A stretch of DNA of 45,866 bases from Bacteroides sp. SM23_62 (GTDB taxonomy: Bacteria; Bacteroidota; Bacteroidia; Bacteroidales; SM23-62), in NCBI GenBank assembly GCA_001303955.1, contig LJUP01000008.1:1-45866 (forward strand). Reading direction: 5' to 3'. Of the stretch, positions 1 to 8,353 are shown piece after piece. Under the pieces are notes generated by a model, which worked only from the letters and a program-made list of their open reading frames with translations, ran no database searches and was not told the DNA's origin. Position 1 is the stretch's first letter; the number at the start of each line of letters is the position of its first letter. Both the position numbers and the translations under genes were made by a program.

Positions 1-1335
1 GGTCCCGAGATTCTGGTACTGCAAATAGTAGAAGTCCTGTGTGATGGTGAGATCATTGCCTTCCTTATCCTCGATATTGGTCCCAAGGTAATAGATATTC
101 TGAAAATCCGCAGAAAGGTTCCTGTCGAAAGCAAAGGGCATATCCCCTGTTTTGGGCAACGCTGTTATATCCTCATATGAAATTCCCACCACCAGTGAAC
201 TGTTTGCTGAAAACAAATAGGTAAGCTGTTGTTCGATTTTCAGGGACCGGTTAAATGCATATTTATAACCCCTGTTGTAAGCAGTGTAAGTGTTGATATA
301 AAGACTCGAAGGATTTATTTCATCCCTGCTGTGCGAAAGGGTGGTAAATGATTTCCAATTCCCGTTGGGTGAAGTATAATTGTATGAGGTGTAAAATGAT
401 TCGACCATGAATTTGAAAGAAGCCTCTTTCGAATAGAGGGTGTATTCGGGTTTCGTGGAGAATGACGAACCATGAGATTCATAGTTCCGGAAATAGCCTG
501 CTTCAAAATCCTTGATATTCAGCTTCGCATGAATAGCAAAGGATGTTGTTGGTGTTTCATACGCTTCGACAGGCAGGGAAATAACCGTGTTATCCCAGGG
601 GGATACCAGCATTTCCCCGTTCGTCTTATACCGTTCGTTATACCATGCATATTCTTCCGGGTATATATCCGGGAAATAGGGTTCATCCGAATAATAGAAA
701 TTCCCGCTCAGTGAAAAAGAGACCTCTTCATTGCCTAAGCCTGCCTGGATGGAATGATTGGTTGTGTGGAAGTTCCCGAAGGAGCTGCTAACCTCTACGC
801 CCTTGGCCTCTGTTCCCTTTTTGGTAATGATATTAATGACTCCGGTAAAGGCATCGACTCCGTAAAGTGCAGAGGCCGGTCCAAGTACAATCTCTATCTG
901 TTTGGCATTGACCACCGGATAGTTGTATACGATGGCCAGCGGTGTTCCTGTGGGCGAATTGATCCTCATACCATCCATCAGGATAATAAACTTTTCACTC
1001 CCATCTATTCCCCTTAGGGTAAAGTAGTTTGAGTATTCTACCGAGGCTTTTTTTTGAATTTCTATCTCAGGAATGTCCTCCAGGACCTCTTCGAGGTTCA
1101 TGTATCCACGCGTTCTGATCTGATCATCTGTAACCAGGTGGATGGTAGCAGGGGCCTCTGAAGATTTCTCCTCCATCCTTGAGGCGGATACAACCTTGAG
1201 ATCGAGTAATTCTTCCAGTGACATCTCAAGAAAGGAGATCCTGGCTGAATCAACCTGGGCTTTGTTGTTTATATACAGTCCTGGACAAAGGCATAATAAG
1301 GATACAGATACCAGGATTTGCAGCAGTTTATGCAT
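1..1335 (-). CDS. TonB-dependent outer membrane receptor, 3' part missing (runs off left edge)
   Basis: My own translation of the minus strand from the ATG at 1333-1335 stays open to base 1, giving about 445 residues; the C-terminal barrel strands lie outside the window. The protein starts with a signal peptide (MHKLLQILVSVSLLCLCPG). A short segment with SLEELLDLKVVSASR and EEKSSEAPATIHLVTDDQI follows, which is typical of the N-terminus of iron-complex/vitamin B12-type receptors. The plug domain comes next (IRTRGYMNLEEVLEDIPEIE, RGIDGSEKF, LYGVDAFTGVINIIT), then beta-barrel sequence rich in aromatic residues. There is no carboxypeptidase-regulatory domain at the N-terminus, unlike the second receptor in this window. 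The role would be TonB-energised uptake of a ligand that cannot be named. It is divergent from the YfiR-domain histidine kinase at 1479, so shared control is plausible but is inference. Confidence 0.9.
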   Translation of the reverse strand, partial: MHKLLQILVSVSLLCLCPGLYINNKAQVDSARISFLEMSLEELLDLKVVSASRMEEKSSEAPATIHLVTDDQIRTRGYMNLEEVLEDIPEIEIQKKASVEYSNYFTLRGIDGSEKFIILMDGMRINSPTGTPLAIVYNYPVVNAKQIEIVLGPASALYGVDAFTGVINIITKKGTEAKGVEVSSSFGNFHTTNHSIQAGLGNEEVSFSLSGNFYYSDEPYFPDIYPEEYAWYNERYKTNGEMLVSPWDNTVISLPVEAYETPTTSFAIHAKLNIKDFEAGYFRNYESHGSSFSTKPEYTLYSKEASFKFMVESFYTSYNYTSPNGNWKSFTTLSHSRDEINPSSLYINTYTAYNRGYKYAFNRSLKIEQQLTYLFSANSSLVVGISYEDITALPKTGDMPFAFDRNLSADFQNIYYLGTNIEDKEGNDLTITQDFYYLQYQNLGT

Positions 1336-1353
1336 TTTAACTGAGAATTCCGG

Positions 1354-1385
1354 CTAATATATGACATTTTCATTCTGTATTCAAA
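1354..1385 (-). promoter_or_regulatory. Candidate Bacteroidetes-type promoter for the receptor gene
   Basis: On the minus strand TTTG (bases 1382-1385) is followed after 20 nt by TATATTAG (1354-1361), which matches 7 of 8 positions of the Bacteroidetes -7 element TAnnTTTG. The spacing fits the known -33/-7 arrangement. The receptor ATG lies about 18 nt further on, leaving a short leader. A weaker plus-strand candidate for the kinase is TTTG 1397-1400 with TAAGCCTG 1420-1427 (19 nt spacer). Confidence 0.4.
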
Positions 1386-1478
1386 TTCACGACCGTTTTG
1401 AATTTCTTTCTTAAATTTATAAGCCTGGCGGTATGGAATTGATCTGCTTATCGCCTTAAGCTCGCTAAAAATCAAATC

Positions 1479-3554
1479 ATGGCAACCAGAAACATGCCTG
1501 TCATTAACATTAAGCAATTCAAACTGTTTGCACTATCCTGGTTCATGCTGATAAACTGGAATTTAGGTGCCCAGGAAATCACAAACTCGAGCATGAAAAC
1601 GTTCATGCTTTATAAGTTTGCGCAGCATATTGAATGGGAAAATGAGGCAGTAATTGACACATTCCGATTTGGGATATATGGTGCAGACAGGACATTCAGG
1701 TCCGAATTATCTCTCCTGGAATCAGTCCCCTTAAAAAACAAACCCATCAAAATAATACATTTTTCCAGGATCAATGAAATCAGTAAAACCCAGGTTCTCT
1801 ATATAACTTATGAGCAAAACCCCGATGTCGACAGGATTTATGACAGGCTATCCGGAAGTGGTACCTTGCTGATTACCGATAGGCATGAAAAGCCAAACAA
1901 GATCATGATCAATTTCCTTCCCCTGGAAGAAAATAAGATCCAGTTTGAGGTCAACAAAGCGAATCTGATAAATGAGAGATTGAAGGTGATGCCTGACCTT
2001 TTGTTGCTCGGGGGAACAGAGATCGATGTGGCAGGACTGTACAGGGAATCACAGGAGGCGCTACAGGAAGTTATGGAACAGGTAGCCATTCTTTACGATT
2101 CCTTAAAAGCACAAAGTGTTGAAATCCAGCATGGGAAAGCGGAGATCGAAAACCAGAAAAACCTGATCAATAAACAGCAGGAAAATTTACAGTCACAGCA
2201 GGAAGAAATAAGGGTACGTGAAGAGAGACTGGCTGGGCTGACGAAAGAAGTTGAGCAACAACAGCAAAAACTGAATAACCAGGTAAAGCTGATCAATGAC
2301 CAGACTGAAAAGCTGGCCAGTCAGCAAATGGAAATAGAGGACCGGAATGCAGTACTTGATTTAATCCAGCAAGAGATTGATAATCAACAGGATAGGATTG
2401 ATGAACAAAAATCCCAGCTGACAGCCTATGCCTCACTTGTGGCACGACAAAAATTTGTTTTATATGTCATCATCGCGTTCTGCGGCCTCATTATGGGACT
2501 GGTCTTTTTCATCTATCGCATTTACAAGATCAAGAAAAATGCCAACCAGAAACTGGAAAGAATGAACAGGGAGGTACGCGAACAATACAGGCAGATTAAC
2601 CAGCAAAAGCAACAGATAGAGGATAAAAACGAGGAGCTCCTTGCCCAGTCGGAAGAATTGAAACAGGCCAATGAAGAGATCAAAGCCACCAATGAAGCAC
2701 TGAATACCCAGAAGAATGAACTGCGTTATACACTTGAAAACCTTAGATTAACGCAGGATCAGCTGATCCAATCGGAGAAACTGGCTTCAGTGGGCCAGTT
2801 GACTGCCGGCATAGCCCATGAACTCAACAATCCAGTAAATTTTATCAGCGGGAATGTCAAACCCCTTAAAAGAGATATGGAAGATATCTTTAAGATCCTG
2901 GGTAAATATGAATCCATCATCAATGAGAACGATCTGGGCAGAGAATTCCATGAGATTGAGTCCCTCAAAAAGAACCTGGATTATAAAATATTGACGGATG
3001 AGATCAAAAGATTACTCGAGGGAATATCTGAAGGTGCTCATAGATCCAGTGAGATTGTCAAGGGACTCAGGAGTTTTTCCAGGCTGGATGATGATAAATT
3101 CAAGCTTGCAGACCTGCATGAAGGTCTGGATTCCACCCTGATACTGCTCTATAATAAAACCAAAGGCAAAATTAACATCCACAAGGAATATGGTGACCTG
3201 CCGGAAATTGAATGCCTGCCAAGCAAGATCAACCAGGTATTCATGAATATCCTGACAAACAGTATACAGGCGATTGACGGAAAGGGTGATATTTTCATTG
3301 AAACCATCAGCAGCGGGATCGGTGTGAAAATAATCATCAGGGACACCGGATCAGGGATGACATCCGAAGTTAAAAAACATATCTTTGAACCATTCTATAC
3401 AACCAAGGAGGTAGGCAGTGGAACGGGACTTGGGTTGGCCATCAGCTATGGGATCATAGAACAGCACAAGGGCAATATTGATGTAATATCTGAACTTGGT
3501 AAAGGCACTGAATTTATTATTTCACTTCCTATCGTTCAACCAGACAGCAATTAA
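1479..3554 (+). CDS. Sensor histidine kinase with N-terminal YfiR-like (DUF4154) domain
   Basis: A 691-residue membrane kinase. Residues 1-31 form a signal peptide ending in LGAQ. Residues about 38-190 resemble the YfiR/DUF4154 periplasmic domain (KTFMLYKFAQHIEWEN, SGTLLITDR, KIMINFLPLEENKIQFEVN). A long Gln/Glu-rich coiled coil (about 190-315), one membrane helix (about 325-347) and a second coiled coil (about 350-430) follow. The dimerisation/phosphoacceptor box is SVGQLTAGIAHELNNPVNF with H447. The ATPase domain shows the N box (NQVFMNILTNSIQAI), G1 (RDTGSGM), F box (IFEPFYTTK) and G2 (GSGTGLGLAIS). It lacks its own receiver. The gene for a receiver-cyclase protein begins 6 nt downstream and is the likely partner. 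A start at 1494 is also possible. Such kinases often lie near TonB receptors, which suggests a periplasmic cue; the ligand is unknown. Confidence 0.9.
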   Translation: MATRNMPVINIKQFKLFALSWFMLINWNLGAQEITNSSMKTFMLYKFAQHIEWENEAVIDTFRFGIYGADRTFRSELSLLESVPLKNKPIKIIHFSRINEISKTQVLYITYEQNPDVDRIYDRLSGSGTLLITDRHEKPNKIMINFLPLEENKIQFEVNKANLINERLKVMPDLLLLGGTEIDVAGLYRESQEALQEVMEQVAILYDSLKAQSVEIQHGKAEIENQKNLINKQQENLQSQQEEIRVREERLAGLTKEVEQQQQKLNNQVKLINDQTEKLASQQMEIEDRNAVLDLIQQEIDNQQDRIDEQKSQLTAYASLVARQKFVLYVIIAFCGLIMGLVFFIYRIYKIKKNANQKLERMNREVREQYRQINQQKQQIEDKNEELLAQSEELKQANEEIKATNEALNTQKNELRYTLENLRLTQDQLIQSEKLASVGQLTAGIAHELNNPVNFISGNVKPLKRDMEDIFKILGKYESIINENDLGREFHEIESLKKNLDYKILTDEIKRLLEGISEGAHRSSEIVKGLRSFSRLDDDKFKLADLHEGLDSTLILLYNKTKGKINIHKEYGDLPEIECLPSKINQVFMNILTNSIQAIDGKGDIFIETISSGIGVKIIIRDTGSGMTSEVKKHIFEPFYTTKEVGSGTGLGLAISYGIIEQHKGNIDVISELGKGTEFIISLPIVQPDSN

Positions 3555-3560
3555 TAGATT

Positions 3561-4649
3561 ATGGCAGCAGAAAAATTTCCAATCCTTTATGTTGATGATG
3601 AGGAACATAATCTGATCTCCTTCGAGGCAACATTCAGAAGAGAATACAAAGTCCATACGGCAACAAGTGCTCAAGAAGGCATTGCCATCATGAGGGAAAA
3701 TGAGATTCATCTGGTAATCACCGACCAGCGGATGCCTGAGATGACAGGGATCCAGTTCCTGGAAAAGATTGCCCCGGAGTTTCCGGATACCATCCGGATG
3801 ATACTGACCGGGTTCAGCGATATTGGTGTGATTGTAGAAGCCATCAACAGCGGCAGGGTCTTCAGGTATATCACCAAACCCTGGGACGAGAATGAATTGA
3901 GGATGACCATTGAAAATGCAAAACAATTATTCCACCTCCAGATCAGCAACCGGGAGCTGATGACATCCCTGCAGCAGAAAGTCGAAGAACAGGAACAGAC
4001 TTTGCGGTTGTTTATAAGATATGTTCCGGAACAGGTTGTTAAAAGAACGCTGGAAAACAGCCAGGAAGCCATTTTCCAGGGTGAAGTTCGCGATGTTGCA
4101 GTACTATTCTGCGATATCAGGGGTTTCACGCCCATGAGTGAAGAATTATCTCCCAAGGATGTTGTCTCATTCCTGAATGATTATTACACCATCATGTCAG
4201 AGATCGTCAAACAATACAACGGTTCAGTAAATCAATTTGTCGGGGATGAAATCTTTGCCGCTTTCGGAGCCCCGGAGATGTCTCCCGATAACGAGGTCAA
4301 TGCAGTTTTCTGTGCCATTAAGATGATGGAAAACCTGCCGAAACTGAATGAAAAATACAAGGAGAAATTCAAACGTGAGATCCAGATGGGGATAGGTGTA
4401 AATTTTGGAGAAGTGGTTGCGGGAAATGTTGGTTCTGCAGACAGGATAAGGTACTCACTTACCGGTGATACAGTAAATACCGGAAAGCGCATCGAATCCA
4501 TTACCAAGGACCATCCGAATATGATACTTATCAGTGATTCCATCTACCAGCGGACCAAGGACGTGGTGAATGCCAAGGCTTGGGAACCCCTGCTAGTAAA
4601 GGGCAAAAAGGATAAGATCCTTGTTTATGAAGTGGTTGCCAGGAAATAG
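3561..4649 (+). CDS. Response regulator fused to class III adenylate/guanylate cyclase
   Basis: A 362-residue cytoplasmic protein. Residues 5-120 are a receiver domain with the acidic pocket YVDDEE (D12, D13), phosphoacceptor D55 (VITDQRMPEMTG), T83 (ILTGFSD) and K106 (YITKPWDE). A coiled-coil linker (about 120-150) and a short helix (FIRYVPEQVV) lead to a class III cyclase domain (about 175-350). Its metal-binding Asp residues are D185 (FCDIRGFT) and D229 (FVGDEIFAAFGAP). The transition-state pair is in GDTVNTGKRIE. The position that is usually the purine-selecting Lys is Gln (VNQFVGDE), so ATP or GTP preference cannot be called. It follows the kinase by 6 nt, so the two probably form a two-component system whose output is a cyclic nucleotide instead of direct DNA binding. 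Confidence 0.92.
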   Translation: MAAEKFPILYVDDEEHNLISFEATFRREYKVHTATSAQEGIAIMRENEIHLVITDQRMPEMTGIQFLEKIAPEFPDTIRMILTGFSDIGVIVEAINSGRVFRYITKPWDENELRMTIENAKQLFHLQISNRELMTSLQQKVEEQEQTLRLFIRYVPEQVVKRTLENSQEAIFQGEVRDVAVLFCDIRGFTPMSEELSPKDVVSFLNDYYTIMSEIVKQYNGSVNQFVGDEIFAAFGAPEMSPDNEVNAVFCAIKMMENLPKLNEKYKEKFKREIQMGIGVNFGEVVAGNVGSADRIRYSLTGDTVNTGKRIESITKDHPNMILISDSIYQRTKDVVNAKAWEPLLVKGKKDKILVYEVVARK

Positions 4650-4661
4650 CAGCCGGTGAAG

Positions 4662-5651
4662 ATGTGCTTGCAGGCGTTGGATATCGGGCTGATACAGGCA
4701 TTGCAGAACACAGGGGGCTGGCTAAAGCCAGTCATGGAATTTTTCACTGCACTGGGTTATCCTCAGGCTTACATGGCCATCATTGCAGTGGTTTACTGGT
4801 CCCTCGACAGAAAACTGGGATTAAAAATGGCCATTTACCTTCCCCTGGCAAGTTCGATTAACAGTATCCTGAAATTTGCCATCCACGCCCCGCGGCCCTA
4901 CTGGGTTTCAACAGAGATACTGGCCATTCACTCTCCCAATGGATTTGGGATGCCCTCCGGTCATGCCCAGGCGTCCACAGTCTGGTTACTGGCCAGCTGT
5001 TTTCTGCGAAAGAAATGGTTCTGGACCGTTGCCATTTTACTCACACTTTGCATCGGACTGTCAAGGGCTTACCTGGGTGTGCATTTCCCCACCCAGGTCA
5101 TAGCAGGATGGGTGGCTGGCATCACCGTTTTAATCTGCTTTATCAGGCTGGAGAGAGTTATATCATCATGGTTGAAAAGTCACCATTTATACCGGCAATT
5201 GCTATTTATGCTTGGAACCACATTTTTGATCATACTGGCAGGTGCCATCATCCTGTTGATCACCCGTAATTGGGATCTGCCTGCCGATTGGATATGGAAT
5301 GCATCATCCATTCAGTCGCTGGATACAAACCTGCTCAGAGCATACAGCATGGCCTCTGTTGCCGGTAATGCAGGAAGTTTTTTAGGTGTTTCAATAGGGG
5401 CTGTTCTGATGGGCAAAGCAGGCGGCTTTACGGTCAATGGCAAATGGTGGGTCCGCTTACTGAGGATTGTTCTTGGACTGGCATGCATGTTCCTGCTCTA
5501 TGCAGGTTTACAGACAATAGCGCCCGGAGAAGCGAATCTTTCTGCCTATGCGATTTGGAGATTCATGGGTTTTTATGTCATATCGTTCTCTGCAGTATAC
5601 ATTTTACCCATCCTGTTTGTCAGGCTGAAATTGTTGAAATCGGATCAATGA
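4662..5651 (+). CDS. PAP2-family membrane phosphatase
   Basis: An integral membrane protein of about 329 residues with the three phosphatidic-acid-phosphatase type 2 motifs: KFAIHAPRPYW (KxxxxxxRP), MPSGHAQ, and SRAYLGVHFPTQVIAGW (SRxxxxxHxxxD-like, with Gln where Asp is usual). The N-terminal half holds the catalytic core between hydrophobic helices. The C-terminal half adds about four more membrane segments, so it is longer than minimal PAP2 enzymes. It probably dephosphorylates a lipid phosphate such as undecaprenyl diphosphate or phosphatidic acid at the outer face of the inner membrane. It begins a few bases after the cyclase stop and is probably co-transcribed. I chose the ATG at 4662; an in-frame GTG at 4656 would add two residues. 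Confidence 0.88.
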   Translation: MCLQALDIGLIQALQNTGGWLKPVMEFFTALGYPQAYMAIIAVVYWSLDRKLGLKMAIYLPLASSINSILKFAIHAPRPYWVSTEILAIHSPNGFGMPSGHAQASTVWLLASCFLRKKWFWTVAILLTLCIGLSRAYLGVHFPTQVIAGWVAGITVLICFIRLERVISSWLKSHHLYRQLLFMLGTTFLIILAGAIILLITRNWDLPADWIWNASSIQSLDTNLLRAYSMASVAGNAGSFLGVSIGAVLMGKAGGFTVNGKWWVRLLRIVLGLACMFLLYAGLQTIAPGEANLSAYAIWRFMGFYVISFSAVYILPILFVRLKLLKSDQ

Positions 5652-5669
5652 GTGCTGATAAGATCCGTA

Positions 5670-8054
5670 TCAGAAATTGATCCTGTAGTACATGAAAAAG
5701 AAGAATCCCTGCTGGTAGATCATTTCTATTTCCTTGGAACTTGAATTATAACGGCGTTCCCACTCATTTTGCCGGTTGGTGATATTGGTGAGGTCAATGG
5801 CTATTTCATGTCTCATTCTGAGCCCGTTATATTTGTATCCCACCCTGGTGTCAACCCTGAAATAAGGAGCCATCCTTGATTCATATGCCTGATCATAAAC
5901 ATAAACGTTGTCACTTTCCTGCAGCGTTTTCTCTTCATCATGAGGAATGATCCGTCTTCCCCCGCCTGCGACAGTCCTTATATTAAAGTCGATGGCACTA
6001 TTCTCGCGAACCGGTAACTCATATCCGAACAATGCATTGAGATTGAAATCGTTGTTAAAGGCAGTATTTCTAAGTATCCCATCACTGCCTTTATATTTTG
6101 AATTCAACAGGGAGGTTGTGAGAAGGAAATAATATCGTTTGCTCAGGAATTTCTCCAGCGTGAATTCAATGCCGTAGTTTCGTCCCGTTCCTTCATTTAT
6201 CAGGCTGTCAGCGATGGGATCCTCGGATCCTGCTCCCATATTGATCAGGGAGAAATAGCTTGGCCTTCTCTCTACGGGCACATTGTAGAGCATCTGGTTG
6301 AAGACCTCTGCTTTAAACCGGAGATCCGGGTTGATCGAGAAATCATACCCGAGGGCAAAATGATGGCTTTTTGTGAATCCAAGGTCCCGGTTGGTTTCGA
6401 TATAGTTTTCCCTGTCCCACGGATCATCCGTTGTGAATGTCTTGATCAGATAATAGAAAAACGGATGTAACTGGTTGTGCATTCCATACCCGATGCTGAG
6501 GGATTGTCTGTTGGTGAATCTCCATTGAAAACTGGCACGCGGCTCCAAGGCATAAGAATGATTCATGAAAAAACGCAGGTAGTTCAACCCGGTATACAAG
6601 GTCAGTGAGTTCGTAAACCTGTGCTTCCATTCAAGAAAGCCTCTTAGAACGAAGAGTTTATCATCTTTATAAATCCTGGCCGGTAACATGACCAGGCTGT
6701 CACCATGCGCCGTACCACGGTATATTATATATTCATTATCCAGCATGTAATCAACAATATTATTCTCCAGGGCAAACCCGATGTTCATGCTGTTTTTGGC
6801 ATTCAGTTTGGTCCGCAATCTAGAAGACACCAGCAGCCTGTCCTCCCGGTAATTATTTGTTACAATTCTCCTTGTCATGGCATCATTCACCAGGGAATCC
6901 CCCTCTATGAAGGTCCTGCTGGTGGAAAGGACCATATCACTGACAATGCGTGTCCGGTTGCTGAGGAAATGAACATGTTTGATCCCCAGCACACCGGTCT
7001 TTGAACCCGTTGTTTCAGAGACCTGCCTAATGTACCCAGGAACGACGGCTGCAGAGTCATCCTGAACACCGGTTATATGGCTTGCCCCTCCGAATCCGAA
7101 TACAGAAATTTTACCTTTTTTGGTGGGAAAATTCAATTTGAAGTTCAGATCCTGGTAATGGGGCAGTGCTTCTACCCATAACAGTTCATCAACCAGACCC
7201 AGAAAAGAGGCCCGGAAATTGATCACATAGGATGCATTGCCTTCCTTTATGAAAGGTCCTTCTGCACCAATCTCAAGCCCCATCAACCCGATCTCTGCCA
7301 CATACTCCCGCTTTCTGTTGTTCCCGTTGCGCAGGCGCAGGTCGAAAACACCCGACACCCCATTGCTGTATTCTGCAGGAAAAGCACTGGTTAAAAAATC
7401 TGACTGGGTCAGCAGCTTGTTGTTGACAATGCTGATCGGTCCACCGGTTGCACCCGGAATAGTAAAATGATTCGGATTGGGTATAGGAACACCTTCCATT
7501 TGCCAGATCAATCCATGAGGGGAATTTCCCCTGATCACGATATAATTGTAGATATCACCGTTTGGAAATACACCTGCATAGTTGGAGGCCATTCTGGCCG
7601 GATCCCCCCAGCTACCGGGGTATTTTTCCGTTTCCTCAACCGTAAAGGAACGGGCTGAGATGCCGGCCATGGGATTGATGGTCTGATCCTTATTGATGTT
7701 GGCAACCACGGAAACCCCTTCCATTTCAACCAGTAATTCTTTCAGTCCCACATCAAGGAAAACCTCTTTTCCGGTTCCAACCAGGATGTCCCGCATAATG
7801 AAGGATTTATAGCCGACATAGCTGACCAGCATGGTATACCGGCCAACGGGGACATCTTCTATGATAAATGACCCGGATTCATCCGTGATCACCCCGGTGA
7901 TGGGCCCTGCTTCCAGGATCATTACATTGGCACCTAACAATGGTGCCTGGGAATCATCATCGACAACCTTTCCCCTGATGGTCTGGGTTGGCTGCGAATA
8001 ACCACAGGGTGATAAAAGGAGGCTCAGTCCCGCTATGATCAGTAATGACCGCAT
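5670..8054 (-). CDS. TonB-dependent receptor with N-terminal carboxypeptidase-regulatory-like domain
   Basis: A complete 794-residue outer membrane receptor. It has a signal peptide (MRSLLIIAGLSLLLSPCGYSQ), a carboxypeptidase D regulatory-like beta-sandwich at about 24-105 (IRGKVVDDDSQAPLLGANV, GRYTMLVSYVGYK), a plug domain (about 120-225, with VFPNGDIYNYIVIRGNSP and EYSNGVSGVFDLR), and then a beta barrel ending in an aromatic-rich strand (FFFFMYYRINF). It lacks SusC-specific features and has no SusD gene beside it, so it is not a typical glycan-uptake pair. Receptors of this type may import metal chelates or other ligands, but the substrate cannot be inferred. It converges on the PAP2 gene with an 18-nt gap and is divergent from the efflux operon starting at 8354. 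Confidence 0.92.
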   Translation of the reverse strand: MRSLLIIAGLSLLLSPCGYSQPTQTIRGKVVDDDSQAPLLGANVMILEAGPITGVITDESGSFIIEDVPVGRYTMLVSYVGYKSFIMRDILVGTGKEVFLDVGLKELLVEMEGVSVVANINKDQTINPMAGISARSFTVEETEKYPGSWGDPARMASNYAGVFPNGDIYNYIVIRGNSPHGLIWQMEGVPIPNPNHFTIPGATGGPISIVNNKLLTQSDFLTSAFPAEYSNGVSGVFDLRLRNGNNRKREYVAEIGLMGLEIGAEGPFIKEGNASYVINFRASFLGLVDELLWVEALPHYQDLNFKLNFPTKKGKISVFGFGGASHITGVQDDSAAVVPGYIRQVSETTGSKTGVLGIKHVHFLSNRTRIVSDMVLSTSRTFIEGDSLVNDAMTRRIVTNNYREDRLLVSSRLRTKLNAKNSMNIGFALENNIVDYMLDNEYIIYRGTAHGDSLVMLPARIYKDDKLFVLRGFLEWKHRFTNSLTLYTGLNYLRFFMNHSYALEPRASFQWRFTNRQSLSIGYGMHNQLHPFFYYLIKTFTTDDPWDRENYIETNRDLGFTKSHHFALGYDFSINPDLRFKAEVFNQMLYNVPVERRPSYFSLINMGAGSEDPIADSLINEGTGRNYGIEFTLEKFLSKRYYFLLTTSLLNSKYKGSDGILRNTAFNNDFNLNALFGYELPVRENSAIDFNIRTVAGGGRRIIPHDEEKTLQESDNVYVYDQAYESRMAPYFRVDTRVGYKYNGLRMRHEIAIDLTNITNRQNEWERRYNSSSKEIEMIYQQGFFFFMYYRINF

Positions 8055-8070
8055 AGCTTTTGCATTAATC

Positions 8071-8078
8071 CAAATTTA
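8071..8078 (-). promoter_or_regulatory. Candidate -7 element (TAAATTTG) for the receptor gene
   Basis: The minus strand reads TAAATTTG here, an exact match to the Bacteroidetes -7 consensus TAnnTTTG, 16 nt before the receptor ATG. I see no good TTTG at the usual -33 distance, so support rests on the -7 element alone. Confidence 0.35.
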
Positions 8079-8353
8079 TGCAATTATTACCAATTGCAGA
8101 TTTTCTTGACTTGCATCCATGGTTGATGTATTTTTAGGAATATTAAGCAATGGATCATTAACCCTTTAATAGACCCTGTAATAATCAGCATTCCAATCAT
8201 TGAAATATCCGGACTTATCCTGCCATATCAAGATGCTATCTTTATAATCCTTTCCCGCATTCCCCTGGAGCAACATACCAGTAATCTACCAAGGCAATGA
8301 GAATCATTATATTATAATTGTACCCATAACATGAAAAATAAAACCTCCTAAAA
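8079..8353. other. Divergent intergenic region without a recognised gene
   Basis: This AT-rich stretch separates the receptor (minus) from the efflux operon (plus). I see no convincing small open frame and no rRNA, tRNA or strong hairpin. It should hold the promoter of the efflux operon, but no TTTG/TAnnTTTG pair was found on the plus strand. Confidence 0.5.

Noticed and set aside
3707-4156. A 149-codon minus-strand frame within the receiver-cyclase gene
   Set aside because: It lies antisense to conserved receiver and cyclase motifs and has no domain of its own.
5643-5668. Small hairpin (CTGATA/TATCAG) between the PAP2 and receptor genes
   Set aside because: It has only 6 bp and no T tract on either strand, so I do not call it a terminator.
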